Shown here: positions 43,686 to 52,300 of the stretch, in pieces | Numbering within the stretch: the first letter of the stretch is position 1 | How the letters are laid out: every line of letters begins with the position of its first letter | Source of the DNA: Fortiea sp. LEGE XX443 | GTDB taxonomy: Bacteria; Cyanobacteriota; Cyanobacteriia; Cyanobacteriales; Nostocaceae | Assembly: GCF_015206815.1 (NCBI RefSeq) | Contig: NZ_JADEXZ010000004.1 | Location: forward strand, 1 to 64,000 | Length of the DNA: 64,000 nt | Direction: 5' to 3' | Notes under the pieces: model-generated | Database searches by the model: none | What the model was told of the DNA's origin: nothing | Seen by the model: only the letters and a program-made list of their open reading frames with translations | Program-made: the position numbers and the translations under genes

Positions 43686-44681
43686 TTAAGAAGATAATAA
43701 AGGAAGAGTCTTTGTAGTTTTAGTATCTTCTTTGGTCAGTAGCAATGTAGACAAATTAACTGGAAGAACAACCATTAAAACAATTTTTGATAGTAATTTA
43801 ACTGTGAAATTACCTCTTTTGAATCTTGAATAGTCATGAATAAAAAATAAGGCTAAAAACTTAGCTGCTACTATACCTTTTTGTCGATTAAATGGCTTTT
43901 GCAAAGCCTTACATACTAGATATTTATAGAGATTGGTTAGGCTTAAATTCCAAATATTTTTACTTACTAATGGTCTAGCATAATAAGCACGTTCTAAAAC
44001 TGCTAAACAAGCTTTTTCTTGTCTAGCAAGATTAGAAGATAGTGAATTAGCGCTAACTCTATATAAAATTTGCACTTCAGGAACACAGATGAAAGCATAT
44101 TTAGCCGCTAATCTTAACCACATATCCCAATCTTGAGCAGCAACTAGGGATTCATCAAAGCCACCTAATTCAAGTAAAATATCTCGACAAATTAATGGGT
44201 TTGAACCATTTTCTAAAAAGTTACTTACTAATAATCTCTCATACACATCTCCATCAACAGTAACATGATTTCCTGCAACTAAAAATTTACCATTCTCACC
44301 TATATAATCAGTCCAGCTATAAGCAACTTTTGCATCAACATTATTTTGCAGAGCCTTTAATTGACTTGCCAACTTATGGTGTGTCCAAATATCATCTGCA
44401 TCCAAAAAACTTACAAATTCTCCAACTGATTTCTGTAGTCCTCGGTTGCGGCTCACATTACCACCAGCATTTTCAAAAGAAAATACTTTGAGGCGAGAGT
44501 CTTGAATTTGTGAAACAATATCTAAAGTAGAGTCAGTTGAACCATCGTTAATTACAATTAATTCAAAGTCAGCAAAAGTTTGGTTTAAAACAGAATCTAT
44601 TGTCGCTTTGATAGTATTTTCACTATTATAAGCAGGTATAATGACAGAAATTCTGGGATAGTTATGACTTATCTCGTTCAT
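43686..44681 (-). CDS. hpsG: GT2 glycosyltransferase HpsG
   Basis: 331 residues. ISVIIPAYNSENTIKATIDSVLNQTF and FELIVINDGSTDST are the GT2 nucleotide-sugar motifs, SFLDADDIWTHHKLA the DxD metal site, and AAQDWDMWLRLAAKY the acceptor part. The C-terminal region is partly hydrophobic. Its start overlaps the end of hpsF by four bases (ATGA), implying coupling. In Nostoc punctiforme hpsE, F and G are successive glycosyltransferases of the hormogonium polysaccharide. Confidence 0.8.
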   Translation of the reverse strand: MNEISHNYPRISVIIPAYNSENTIKATIDSVLNQTFADFELIVINDGSTDSTLDIVSQIQDSRLKVFSFENAGGNVSRNRGLQKSVGEFVSFLDADDIWTHHKLASQLKALQNNVDAKVAYSWTDYIGENGKFLVAGNHVTVDGDVYERLLVSNFLENGSNPLICRDILLELGGFDESLVAAQDWDMWLRLAAKYAFICVPEVQILYRVSANSLSSNLARQEKACLAVLERAYYARPLVSKNIWNLSLTNLYKYLVCKALQKPFNRQKGIVAAKFLALFFIHDYSRFKRGNFTVKLLSKIVLMVVLPVNLSTLLLTKEDTKTTKTLPLLSS

Positions 44682-45661
44682 GATTTATTTCCATTATCTG
44701 CAAATTTATTAGACAAGTGGCATCTTAAAGCATAAAAAGGACTCATCATACTAGCTAGATAAAACTCCATTTCAAAAAGCGTAATTAAGTCATTTCCTAG
44801 ATGTCCTTTACGCTTCATAAGATGATGCAGAATTCGGCGGATATTCCCCAGAAAAGTTCTGCATAAAATTATGGGTTTCTGCCAAGATTTGGCATTGATT
44901 AGGCGAAGTTGAAAAATACATAAACCGCAACCACGAGCCAGTTTTAATAAATAATCTTTTTCAAATCGCCAGTGAGGAATTTGATGATGAACGTGCATCG
45001 CGGGATTGTACCAAATTTGCCAACCAGCTTTGTTTATGTATAGAAGTGCTTCTGTGTCATCACCACTAAGCATCAATTTTCCTAGCCTACCTTTGAAAAT
45101 TAATTTTTGAGGCACACTTTCAATCCATGCTTGTTTACGAACAACCAGCGCAGCACCAGGGGGCAATTTTAAATTATCTGCATCAAATATATATGCTTCT
45201 TGCCCATCTTCTCTAACAGCCAAGAAAGCCTGTATTCTTACAAAATTTTCTGGTGGTTCTACCTCAAATTTTCCGTGAATTTGACCACTCCACGCACCAG
45301 CTTGAGGATGTTCTTGTCCAAATTGATAAGACTGGAAAACCCAATCAGCTTCAGGCAGATTATCATCGTCTAGAAACGCAATAAATTCACCTCTAGCTTC
45401 AGCTACACCACGCGATCGCGCAAAAGCGATTCCTTGTTGCGTCTCAAAAAAATATTTTAAACAACAGTTATTGCTATAGAGTGGCTCGTAATTGCTAAAA
45501 ACTTCAGCCGTAGAGTCAAAACTGTTATTATCAATAATAATAATTTCCCAATTAATTGTTTCAACGCCTGTTTGGTTGACTAAACATTCCAAAACATTGG
45601 GCAGACGTTCAGCACCATTATATGTGGGAATTACAATAGAAACATCTAACCTTGTATTCAT
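44678..45661 (-). CDS. hpsF: GT2 glycosyltransferase HpsF
   Basis: 327 residues, clearly paralogous to the next gene hpsE: IVIPTYNGAERLPNVLECL, EIIIIDNNSFDSTAEVF, and FAFLDDDNLPEADWV-type acidic site (FIAFLDDDNLPEADW). PGAALVVRKQAW and LGKLMLSGDDTEALLYI are shared with hpsE. No membrane helix at the N-terminus; likely peripheral. Follows hpsE by 24 bases. Confidence 0.8.
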   Translation of the reverse strand: MNTRLDVSIVIPTYNGAERLPNVLECLVNQTGVETINWEIIIIDNNSFDSTAEVFSNYEPLYSNNCCLKYFFETQQGIAFARSRGVAEARGEFIAFLDDDNLPEADWVFQSYQFGQEHPQAGAWSGQIHGKFEVEPPENFVRIQAFLAVREDGQEAYIFDADNLKLPPGAALVVRKQAWIESVPQKLIFKGRLGKLMLSGDDTEALLYINKAGWQIWYNPAMHVHHQIPHWRFEKDYLLKLARGCGLCIFQLRLINAKSWQKPIILCRTFLGNIRRILHHLMKRKGHLGNDLITLFEMEFYLASMMSPFYALRCHLSNKFADNGNKS

Positions 45662-45685
45662 TGATTCAGAAGTAGTGATAGTGGA

Positions 45686-46657
45686 TTAATTGCTTGTGTT
45701 ATTTAAATAGCCTTTTTTCCACAAATAAAAAGGACTAATCAAACTGCTTAAAAATAGCTGCATTTCGCAAGCCGCTACTAAATTATCTTTAAAATTACCT
45801 CTGTATTTCAGAAAATGCAAAACTATTTTACGTAAATCGTTGACTAAGTAAACCAAAAATACAAATGGTTTATTGTAATATTTTGTATTTACCATTCTAG
45901 TAACATAACGGCTGAGTCCAATACCTTTGAAAAAGGGCATTAGGTAATCTTTTTGTAATCTAGAATTTGGTATTTTGTGATAAATTTCCATGTTTGGGTT
46001 ATACCAAATTTCCCATCCAGCATTTTGGATGTAAGAAAGCACTTCTAAATCTTCACTGGTTAGCATACTACCAGGAGTTCTACCAGTTAAGATAGTTTTT
46101 TGGGGTACACTATTTAACCAAGCTTGTCGCCTAACAACCAGCCCTGCAGAAGGAGGTAGTAATTTATTTTTTGTTTCATAAAGTAGAGGTAGATTACCGC
46201 GCTCTGTAATTGCTAGAAAAGGAGCAATACGCTGTTGAAATTCTTCTGATGGCTTTATTTGCCAATCTGGATGAATTTGGCTACCATAAGCCCCAGCTTT
46301 AGGGTTTTTTTGAGCAAAAGCATAAGCCTCTGCTACCCAGTTAGATAGTGGGTAGTTGTCATCATCCAGAAAACCTATTAAGTTACCTAAAGCCTCTGCG
46401 ACTCCACGTTTGCGAGCGTAAGCCGCGCCTTGTTTGGCTTCAAAGACGTACTTCAAAGGATAAAAACATGGCCAATTAGCTTGATAACTTTGCACAACTT
46501 CAGCCGTATTATCTGTGCTGTTATTATCTACAACAATAATTTCCCAAGATAAATGTTCAGTATGTAGTTGATTTTGTAGTCGTTCTAAGAGTTCAGGCAA
46601 ACGACTAGCACCGTTGTATGTGGGAATAGCTACTGTAAAATCAATACTCTCAGTCAT
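45686..46657 (-). CDS. hpsE: GT2 glycosyltransferase HpsE
   Basis: 323 residues. AIPTYNGASRLPELLERL, EIIVVDNNSTDNTAEVV and GFLDDDNYPLSNWVA are the GT2 motifs; SAGLVVRRQAWLNSVP and SEDLEVLSYIQNAGW mark the same subfamily as hpsF. The two genes most likely arose by tandem duplication. It is the first glycosyltransferase after the pseudopilins, about 215 bases from hpsD, a gap that may hold an internal promoter. Confidence 0.82.
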   Translation of the reverse strand: MTESIDFTVAIPTYNGASRLPELLERLQNQLHTEHLSWEIIVVDNNSTDNTAEVVQSYQANWPCFYPLKYVFEAKQGAAYARKRGVAEALGNLIGFLDDDNYPLSNWVAEAYAFAQKNPKAGAYGSQIHPDWQIKPSEEFQQRIAPFLAITERGNLPLLYETKNKLLPPSAGLVVRRQAWLNSVPQKTILTGRTPGSMLTSEDLEVLSYIQNAGWEIWYNPNMEIYHKIPNSRLQKDYLMPFFKGIGLSRYVTRMVNTKYYNKPFVFLVYLVNDLRKIVLHFLKYRGNFKDNLVAACEMQLFLSSLISPFYLWKKGYLNNTSN

Positions 46658-46872
46658 TTTGTGAAAGTTATATTTTCTACTAGGGATATGTTGAAAATTT
46701 ATATTGAAAAAATATTCTGTGCTGTTGAAATTGGATTAATTAGTTACTAGCCGAAAAGTACACCTGAAAAAAGCAAACTGGAGTTGATATTACAATTTTG
46801 CTATCAAACTCCAGTCTTATGTACCGTATTTTCATGGATTTTTAGCCGTGATTGACTACAAATTAGATGTAT

Positions 46873-47544
46873 TTAATTACATTGAGAGTCTTTTTCTGTT
46901 AGCATTGACCCTAAGATAGTTTTCACAATGACACATCGCTTTGTAGCACTGTTGGGTGTACCAACCACAATTTTTAATCCAGCTGCTTCTCCAGATCCCG
47001 TTGGTAGTGTACCAAAGTTTGCATTTGGCAAAGTTCCCATATAGTCAAAGGCAATCGTCTGCGGATTGCTCAAATATGTTGGACTTTGGTTAACTGCTGG
47101 GTTAGTAGCGTTAACAGTATTTTTGCTAGAGAGATTAGTTAAAAGTCGTAATTGGTCTGCCTTAATTCCTAAATCTTCTCCTAGATTTTTCCACCTTTTA
47201 GAATTAGGTTGATCCTGAATAGTAGATGCTTGCTCAGAATCAGGGTGAATCACAAACTTAGGAGTATTACTTTCAACTTTAAAGCTTACACTGTAGCTGA
47301 GTTTTTTCTGTTTTGCTTCTCGCTGTGCTTCTCGTAATGCTGCTAAGACAGCATCATTAGCTTTACCAACTCTTTGTCTGTTCGTAAAACCTAACCAATT
47401 AGGAATAGTAATGGCGGCTAAAATTCCTATCATTACAGTCACAACTAGAACTTCTACCAAACTGAAGCCAGCATCATCTTGAATATATTTAGATGCGTAG
47501 TTATTTTTAATTGTCTTAAAAAAAATTAAATTTGTCCTGTGCAT
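46873..47544 (-). CDS. hpsD: Pseudopilin HpsD
   Basis: 223 residues. The prepilin signature GFSLVEVLVVTVMIGILAAI comes after a ~25-residue positively charged leader (NNYASKYIQDDA), with Glu at +5. The mature part is Ser/Thr/Asn-rich and ends with a Cys-containing segment (RCVIVKTILGS, SQCN), matching a small motif in hpsH. Third of three adjacent pseudopilins. Minor-pilin role in the polysaccharide secretion machine is expected. Confidence 0.78.
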   Translation of the reverse strand: MHRTNLIFFKTIKNNYASKYIQDDAGFSLVEVLVVTVMIGILAAITIPNWLGFTNRQRVGKANDAVLAALREAQREAKQKKLSYSVSFKVESNTPKFVIHPDSEQASTIQDQPNSKRWKNLGEDLGIKADQLRLLTNLSSKNTVNATNPAVNQSPTYLSNPQTIAFDYMGTLPNANFGTLPTGSGEAAGLKIVVGTPNSATKRCVIVKTILGSMLTEKDSQCN

Positions 47545-47583
47545 ATTACTTGTTTGATAAATTGGCTAAGGAATTTATAAAGG

Positions 47584-48576
47584 TTATTTAGTAAATAAAA
47601 ATCCGCGTCCTTGTACTCGAACACTTGCACTAGGAAAGTAGCTTTTTTGAGAATTTTGATAAGTTAGGTTATTGTTTTGTATCCGAGCAAGTGCATTACC
47701 TCTGATGAAAACTTGTGCTAATACTTCGGCAGCATCTACACAGGTATAAAATCCAGTTGTAAGACTACCTACAAGTTTAGGACTGGCGTTTGTACCAGGG
47801 CAAACTCCAGCAGTATTAGTGGTAATTGCAGGGCTAGTGGTACTAATGTAATCAACTAAGGTTTCTACACGACTACTGTAATTTTGTGATGAAGTTAACG
47901 AAGTCCTCCATTGATTCATTCTTTCTTTAAGCGTAGAACCAGTGATGTTTGGATCAAGTGGTGGAGGACTAAAACCAGTATTGTTGGTAGTGTTAGTATT
48001 AGCTGCGTTAACTTGGCCTCGGATTTGAAACCTACCAATCCGTGCTTGCTTAGACCAAGTAGTGTTACTACCATTTGTATTAGTAATTAAATAGTATGCG
48101 ACCAATGAATAAGCATAGCCGTCATCTCTTGTTGTATCAGTAGGAGAAGTAACACCAACGCTACCAGCCAAAAATTCACGCTTCCAAAAAACTAGTACGG
48201 GTGTACAAACAGTTGCGCTGGTACAATTAGGAGCAGTTTTTACTGGTGGTATTTGGTCTTGGATTCCCGACAAAGTGACATCTGTCGTGTTGCGGTTTCT
48301 TGTTACTCCATGAGCATCATAGATATAGACTGCTTGCTGTAAGTCGCGTGCAATGTAATCTATTGCTGCTTGCATTTCTTGTTCAGTTGTTGTCTTTGCC
48401 TGTTCTTTGCGATCGCCATCTAAAACACCCATCATAAACAACATTAAAGGGGTGATCACAAGCGCCGCTATAACCATAGCTATCAGCAACTCAATCAGTG
48501 TAAAACCGTTGCTTTGATCATTGTTTTTGGAATGTTTTAGTTGAGTAATCAGGATAAATTTAAGTGAACTCATCAT
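47584..48576 (-). CDS. hpsC: Pseudopilin HpsC
   Basis: About 330 residues from ATG 48576 (or ATG 48573). AAGGGAAACC precedes the start; an upstream frame extension of 12 codons is rejected. The prepilin site GFTLIELLIAMVIAALVITP follows a leader of about 22 residues. The body is rich in Thr/Asn with several Cys (NCTSATVCTP; FYTCVDAAE), suggesting disulfides outside the cytoplasm. HpsC is a large pseudopilin. It lies between hpsB and hpsD with short gaps. Confidence 0.8.
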   Translation of the reverse strand: MMSSLKFILITQLKHSKNNDQSNGFTLIELLIAMVIAALVITPLMLFMMGVLDGDRKEQAKTTTEQEMQAAIDYIARDLQQAVYIYDAHGVTRNRNTTDVTLSGIQDQIPPVKTAPNCTSATVCTPVLVFWKREFLAGSVGVTSPTDTTRDDGYAYSLVAYYLITNTNGSNTTWSKQARIGRFQIRGQVNAANTNTTNNTGFSPPPLDPNITGSTLKERMNQWRTSLTSSQNYSSRVETLVDYISTTSPAITTNTAGVCPGTNASPKLVGSLTTGFYTCVDAAEVLAQVFIRGNALARIQNNNLTYQNSQKSYFPSASVRVQGRGFLFTK

Positions 48577-48619
48577 GTTACGGTTTCCCTTTTGTTCACA
48601 AGTAATTAACAATCAACCT

Positions 48620-49315
48620 TCAATTACAACCACCACTAAAGCGAGCGCAAAGGTCACTATATTTAGGTACAATATCGCTGATATCTGCTGTCATTTCTAC
48701 TACAGGGGCTGTGCGCTGACCTGTGCCTGCGGTAAAAGTTCTTTGTGTTACCTTGCTTGTAGCTGTATTCTTGAGTAAAGTAGCGCTACTTTTAAACGCA
48801 TCCGCTCTGTAAACCCTTAGCCCCAAAGTATATCCCGTAATCGCAGGGTTACTATTGCTGTTGTTTGAGTTGTAGCGAAAAGCTTGGACAACCACGTCTG
48901 TAAGACTGTTAGTTTCACAGTTGTTAGTGCTATCAAAATCTACACAATACAATGCTGATGTTGTTGGTGTTGTTGGTGCTGTGCAGTAAGAGTTAGAAGC
49001 AGAACAGGTGAGAGTTCCTGTAGCTGTGGGTGCAGGGTTATTAGAAAGAGTGTTAGTTCCACTTTCCGGTGGGGCTGCTATTTTTTGAGTGCGGACTGTA
49101 TCAATGTAAGCTTTAGCTGCTTGGGTTGCCAATTCCACCCGTCGAGATTGTACACGGGTTGCCACTGATAGGGTAATGACTGGAGCGATCGCAGCCAGCA
49201 AAATAGTTGCTACAAATATCGCCACCAAAGACTCAACAATAGTAAAACCTCCTTCGTTATGTATGTCAGATATTGCTTTCTTGGCTGCTTCTGTTATTTG
49301 TTGTTTCCCTATCAT
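48620..49315 (-). CDS. hpsB: Pseudopilin HpsB
   Basis: 231 residues. The prepilin signature GFTIVESLVAIFVATILLAAIAP starts after a 23-residue basic leader. The mature region has Cys pairs (LTCSASNSYC; YCVDFDSTNNCE; LCARFSGGC). Follows hpsA by 34 bases. Same machine as HpsC/D/H: pseudopilin of the hormogonium polysaccharide secretion system. Confidence 0.8.
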   Translation of the reverse strand: MIGKQQITEAAKKAISDIHNEGGFTIVESLVAIFVATILLAAIAPVITLSVATRVQSRRVELATQAAKAYIDTVRTQKIAAPPESGTNTLSNNPAPTATGTLTCSASNSYCTAPTTPTTSALYCVDFDSTNNCETNSLTDVVVQAFRYNSNNSNSNPAITGYTLGLRVYRADAFKSSATLLKNTATSKVTQRTFTAGTGQRTAPVVEMTADISDIVPKYSDLCARFSGGCN

Positions 49316-49349
49316 GGCAATTTACCCAATATGTACAAAAAACTGATTT

Positions 49350-52300
49350 TTAGTCGTTTGGTATGGATGGACAGCCACTTGGGCGATATTCACTGGGAAC
49401 GGCTGCTGTGTAAGTGACTCCTGATGCTGGTTGACCAGCGCAAAGCAAGGTTTTTACCCAAACATCATCTCGGCCTACTTCTCTAAAAAACTCATTTGGA
49501 CGACCTGTTGACGGTAAGGTAAATCTTTGAGCAAACAAGTCTGGTTGTTCAGATAACAATCCCACATCAAACCCCCATTGTCTGTCAGGCGGCGAGTAGG
49601 AAGGTAAAACACCATCACTGTTCTGAGTGGGGTAATTGTCTAAGGCGTAGTCAAAAAGACTCAAATTATCAGTTGCAGAGGCTATAGTACTTGTTCGAGC
49701 ATCCAAAATTGGTGCAATGGGTGCTGTCGAATAGGTGCTGCGCTTTAACTGAATAAAACTGCCGCTAATTTTGGCTGTTACGTTTCTCCAGTCTTCCGAG
49801 AATCGCACTAAGTTTTGCAAACCTGCTGAAACTTCCTCTGGTCTACTAGGGCTATTACCTAATACAAAGGTTGCATTAAATGTAGTGCCAGTACTGGGAG
49901 TGGGGATTTGTAGCCAATTAGCCCTAAAATCATCGCCACCGGCTACTGTCGCTGCATCAGTTCTGACACTAGCTTGGTTAACACCAGCATTACCCGTGGC
50001 TCTATGAATTTGCAACACTGGTATCAGGCGCGGCTGACCATCTAAATCTGGAATACCATCATTATCAGCATCAATAGGTGGATAATAGAACAATGGTTTA
50101 TCACTTGCGTATGTAACAGCAGTTGTTGTTAGATCCCCTGGATTAGTTGTGCTATTAGTTGTTCTAAACCACAAGGCGCTGTCTCCCGTTAGACCATAAT
50201 TAGTCCCGGCTGTTAAAGTGCCAGCAGCGTAAAGACATCCGTTTTTAGCAAATGTGTTACCAGTGGTGTCAAGAGGACAACCTATCCCCATAGGCTGATA
50301 AATACCAGCAGTAGTTTCTACTAGTTGGTTTGTGTCGTTGCGTGCAAAGGCAACTCGACGGGGATAAAGTCTATCTGCTGCTACTAGTGGGCCTGATGGT
50401 TTATTTGGTACTGGTAACGGGACTTCGCCACCTGTATCCCCGGCCCCAAGTCTTTGTCTAATATTCCTATTAAAAGTATTGGTAGGAGTAGTGGGGGTAA
50501 TAAATCCAGTAGACCAACTTAATTCGCTATTAGGTAGATTCAGTATGTTGTCTCCACCAGCTATGTTGGAACCGTAAGCAGTGATGATAGCTTTACCCAG
50601 TTGATAAGTTTTAATATCTTTCTCAACTATGGTTTCACCTGGGTCATCTGTATCACCGTCGGAATTTAAATCCCCCCATACGAAAGTATCATCTAAATCA
50701 CTATCCCCGTTAGTATCAAAACCAACTACCCAATCACTGGGAGTACATTGGTCAATTAACTCCTTACGGCATATCTCCATGACATACATGGGGTAGTCAT
50801 CAATTCTTCGCTGAATTGGTGTTACACCGTTACGAGCATAAGAACCTGCGTCTGTTTTGGGAAAGCCACTAGTTTGCCACCAGCTTGCATTGGTAGCAAA
50901 ATAGTTTTCCACAAAACCGTTTTGCAAACGTTTTCGTTTTGTATCGTCTAGAGCAGATATTGTGGCGTAGGTTAAGTTAGAAAAGTCTAGGTTTCCATTA
51001 ATTGGAATGCCCGTATTATTGTTGAGGTTATAATCGCCATCCCTACGAACACCATCTACATAACCACCAGATAGTAGTGTCATGGAATCGGCAATTAGAG
51101 TCGCTGGCCGCCAGTAATCACCTGAATTAGTTGTCGGACAACCACCTCTGTTGCGACGACAAGCAAATCGTGTTTCTGCTGTAGTACGAAGGTAGAAGTT
51201 AGTAGCTGGCTCTTTTTCTGTAAATTCTTCCAGTTCTGTAGTACTGGTTAGACTAGGTATATGTAAGTTAAATTCACCCTTAATATATGCAGGTAAATTA
51301 GTTACTAAAATCAAACCTTTTTCTTTGGCAAAGTAAGCGTTGTTATCTGTGCTGGTTTTTCGTGCCAAAGTCTTGCCATTGATGAGGCGAATACCATTGG
51401 GACGACGTGTGGGGTCAAGCTTAAAATCTGTGGGGCTGAGTAACTCAGATTCAGAAGTTGTGTCACTATCGTCACGTAAAGCATCTTCTCTAGTGGCATA
51501 AATAATACCACTGTAAGGTAGTAAATACTCGCTTGTTGCTATAACAGTGCCTCGTAATTCACTTAAATCAATGTCAGTTACGCGAACTTCTAAAGGTTGA
51601 CGCTGTTCTAAGTCGAGGTCGTAGTTAGTTGATGCGCTGGATGCACTGATCTGTTTTGCTTCCCTTGCATCTAAGAAAGTTGCTTCTTTGATTGCGCCAT
51701 GAGGAGGTTTGTTAGTTAATGTGGTAGCAAAACCAGCTTCGTTGTTCAGAATTGAAATGGCGCAAAGGGCAGTATCAATTGCTGAATAATGAGACAATTG
51801 TAAGCCTGTACTGGGTACTGTAGTACCAGTACCAATCTTATCCAGAGCCTTCTTTAAGGGTTCGTTTGCCAACCGTCCATTGGGGAACTTTAATTTGGCT
51901 TGTCGTTCCAGAAGAGTTTTGTTGGTTGTGAATGTGCTTCTGCCTGGGTAAGCATAAACAATGCCATTATTAGATTTACCACCAGCAGCAGCATTCCAAG
52001 GCAAATTGACTGTTGTGGGTGTAGCAGGAGGTGGTGGAGTTACAGTTAAACCAGTTTTATTCTTACTTGTGGTCGCATCTGTTGGGTCATAGTAGCTACT
52101 TACACAAGCTATTGGTTCTTGGTCAATGCCGTAGTCTACTTTATAGTGATAAACTGCTGTAGCTCGCATGAGTAGATCACCTTTCAAAGTGGGTGATGCT
52201 TGGCTAGACATTGGCATGTTATCAGGCCAGACAGGAATAATACCACCAGTAGTAACAACAGGGGCGGGAGGATTAGGTAGAAAAGAATACGTTGAGCGAT

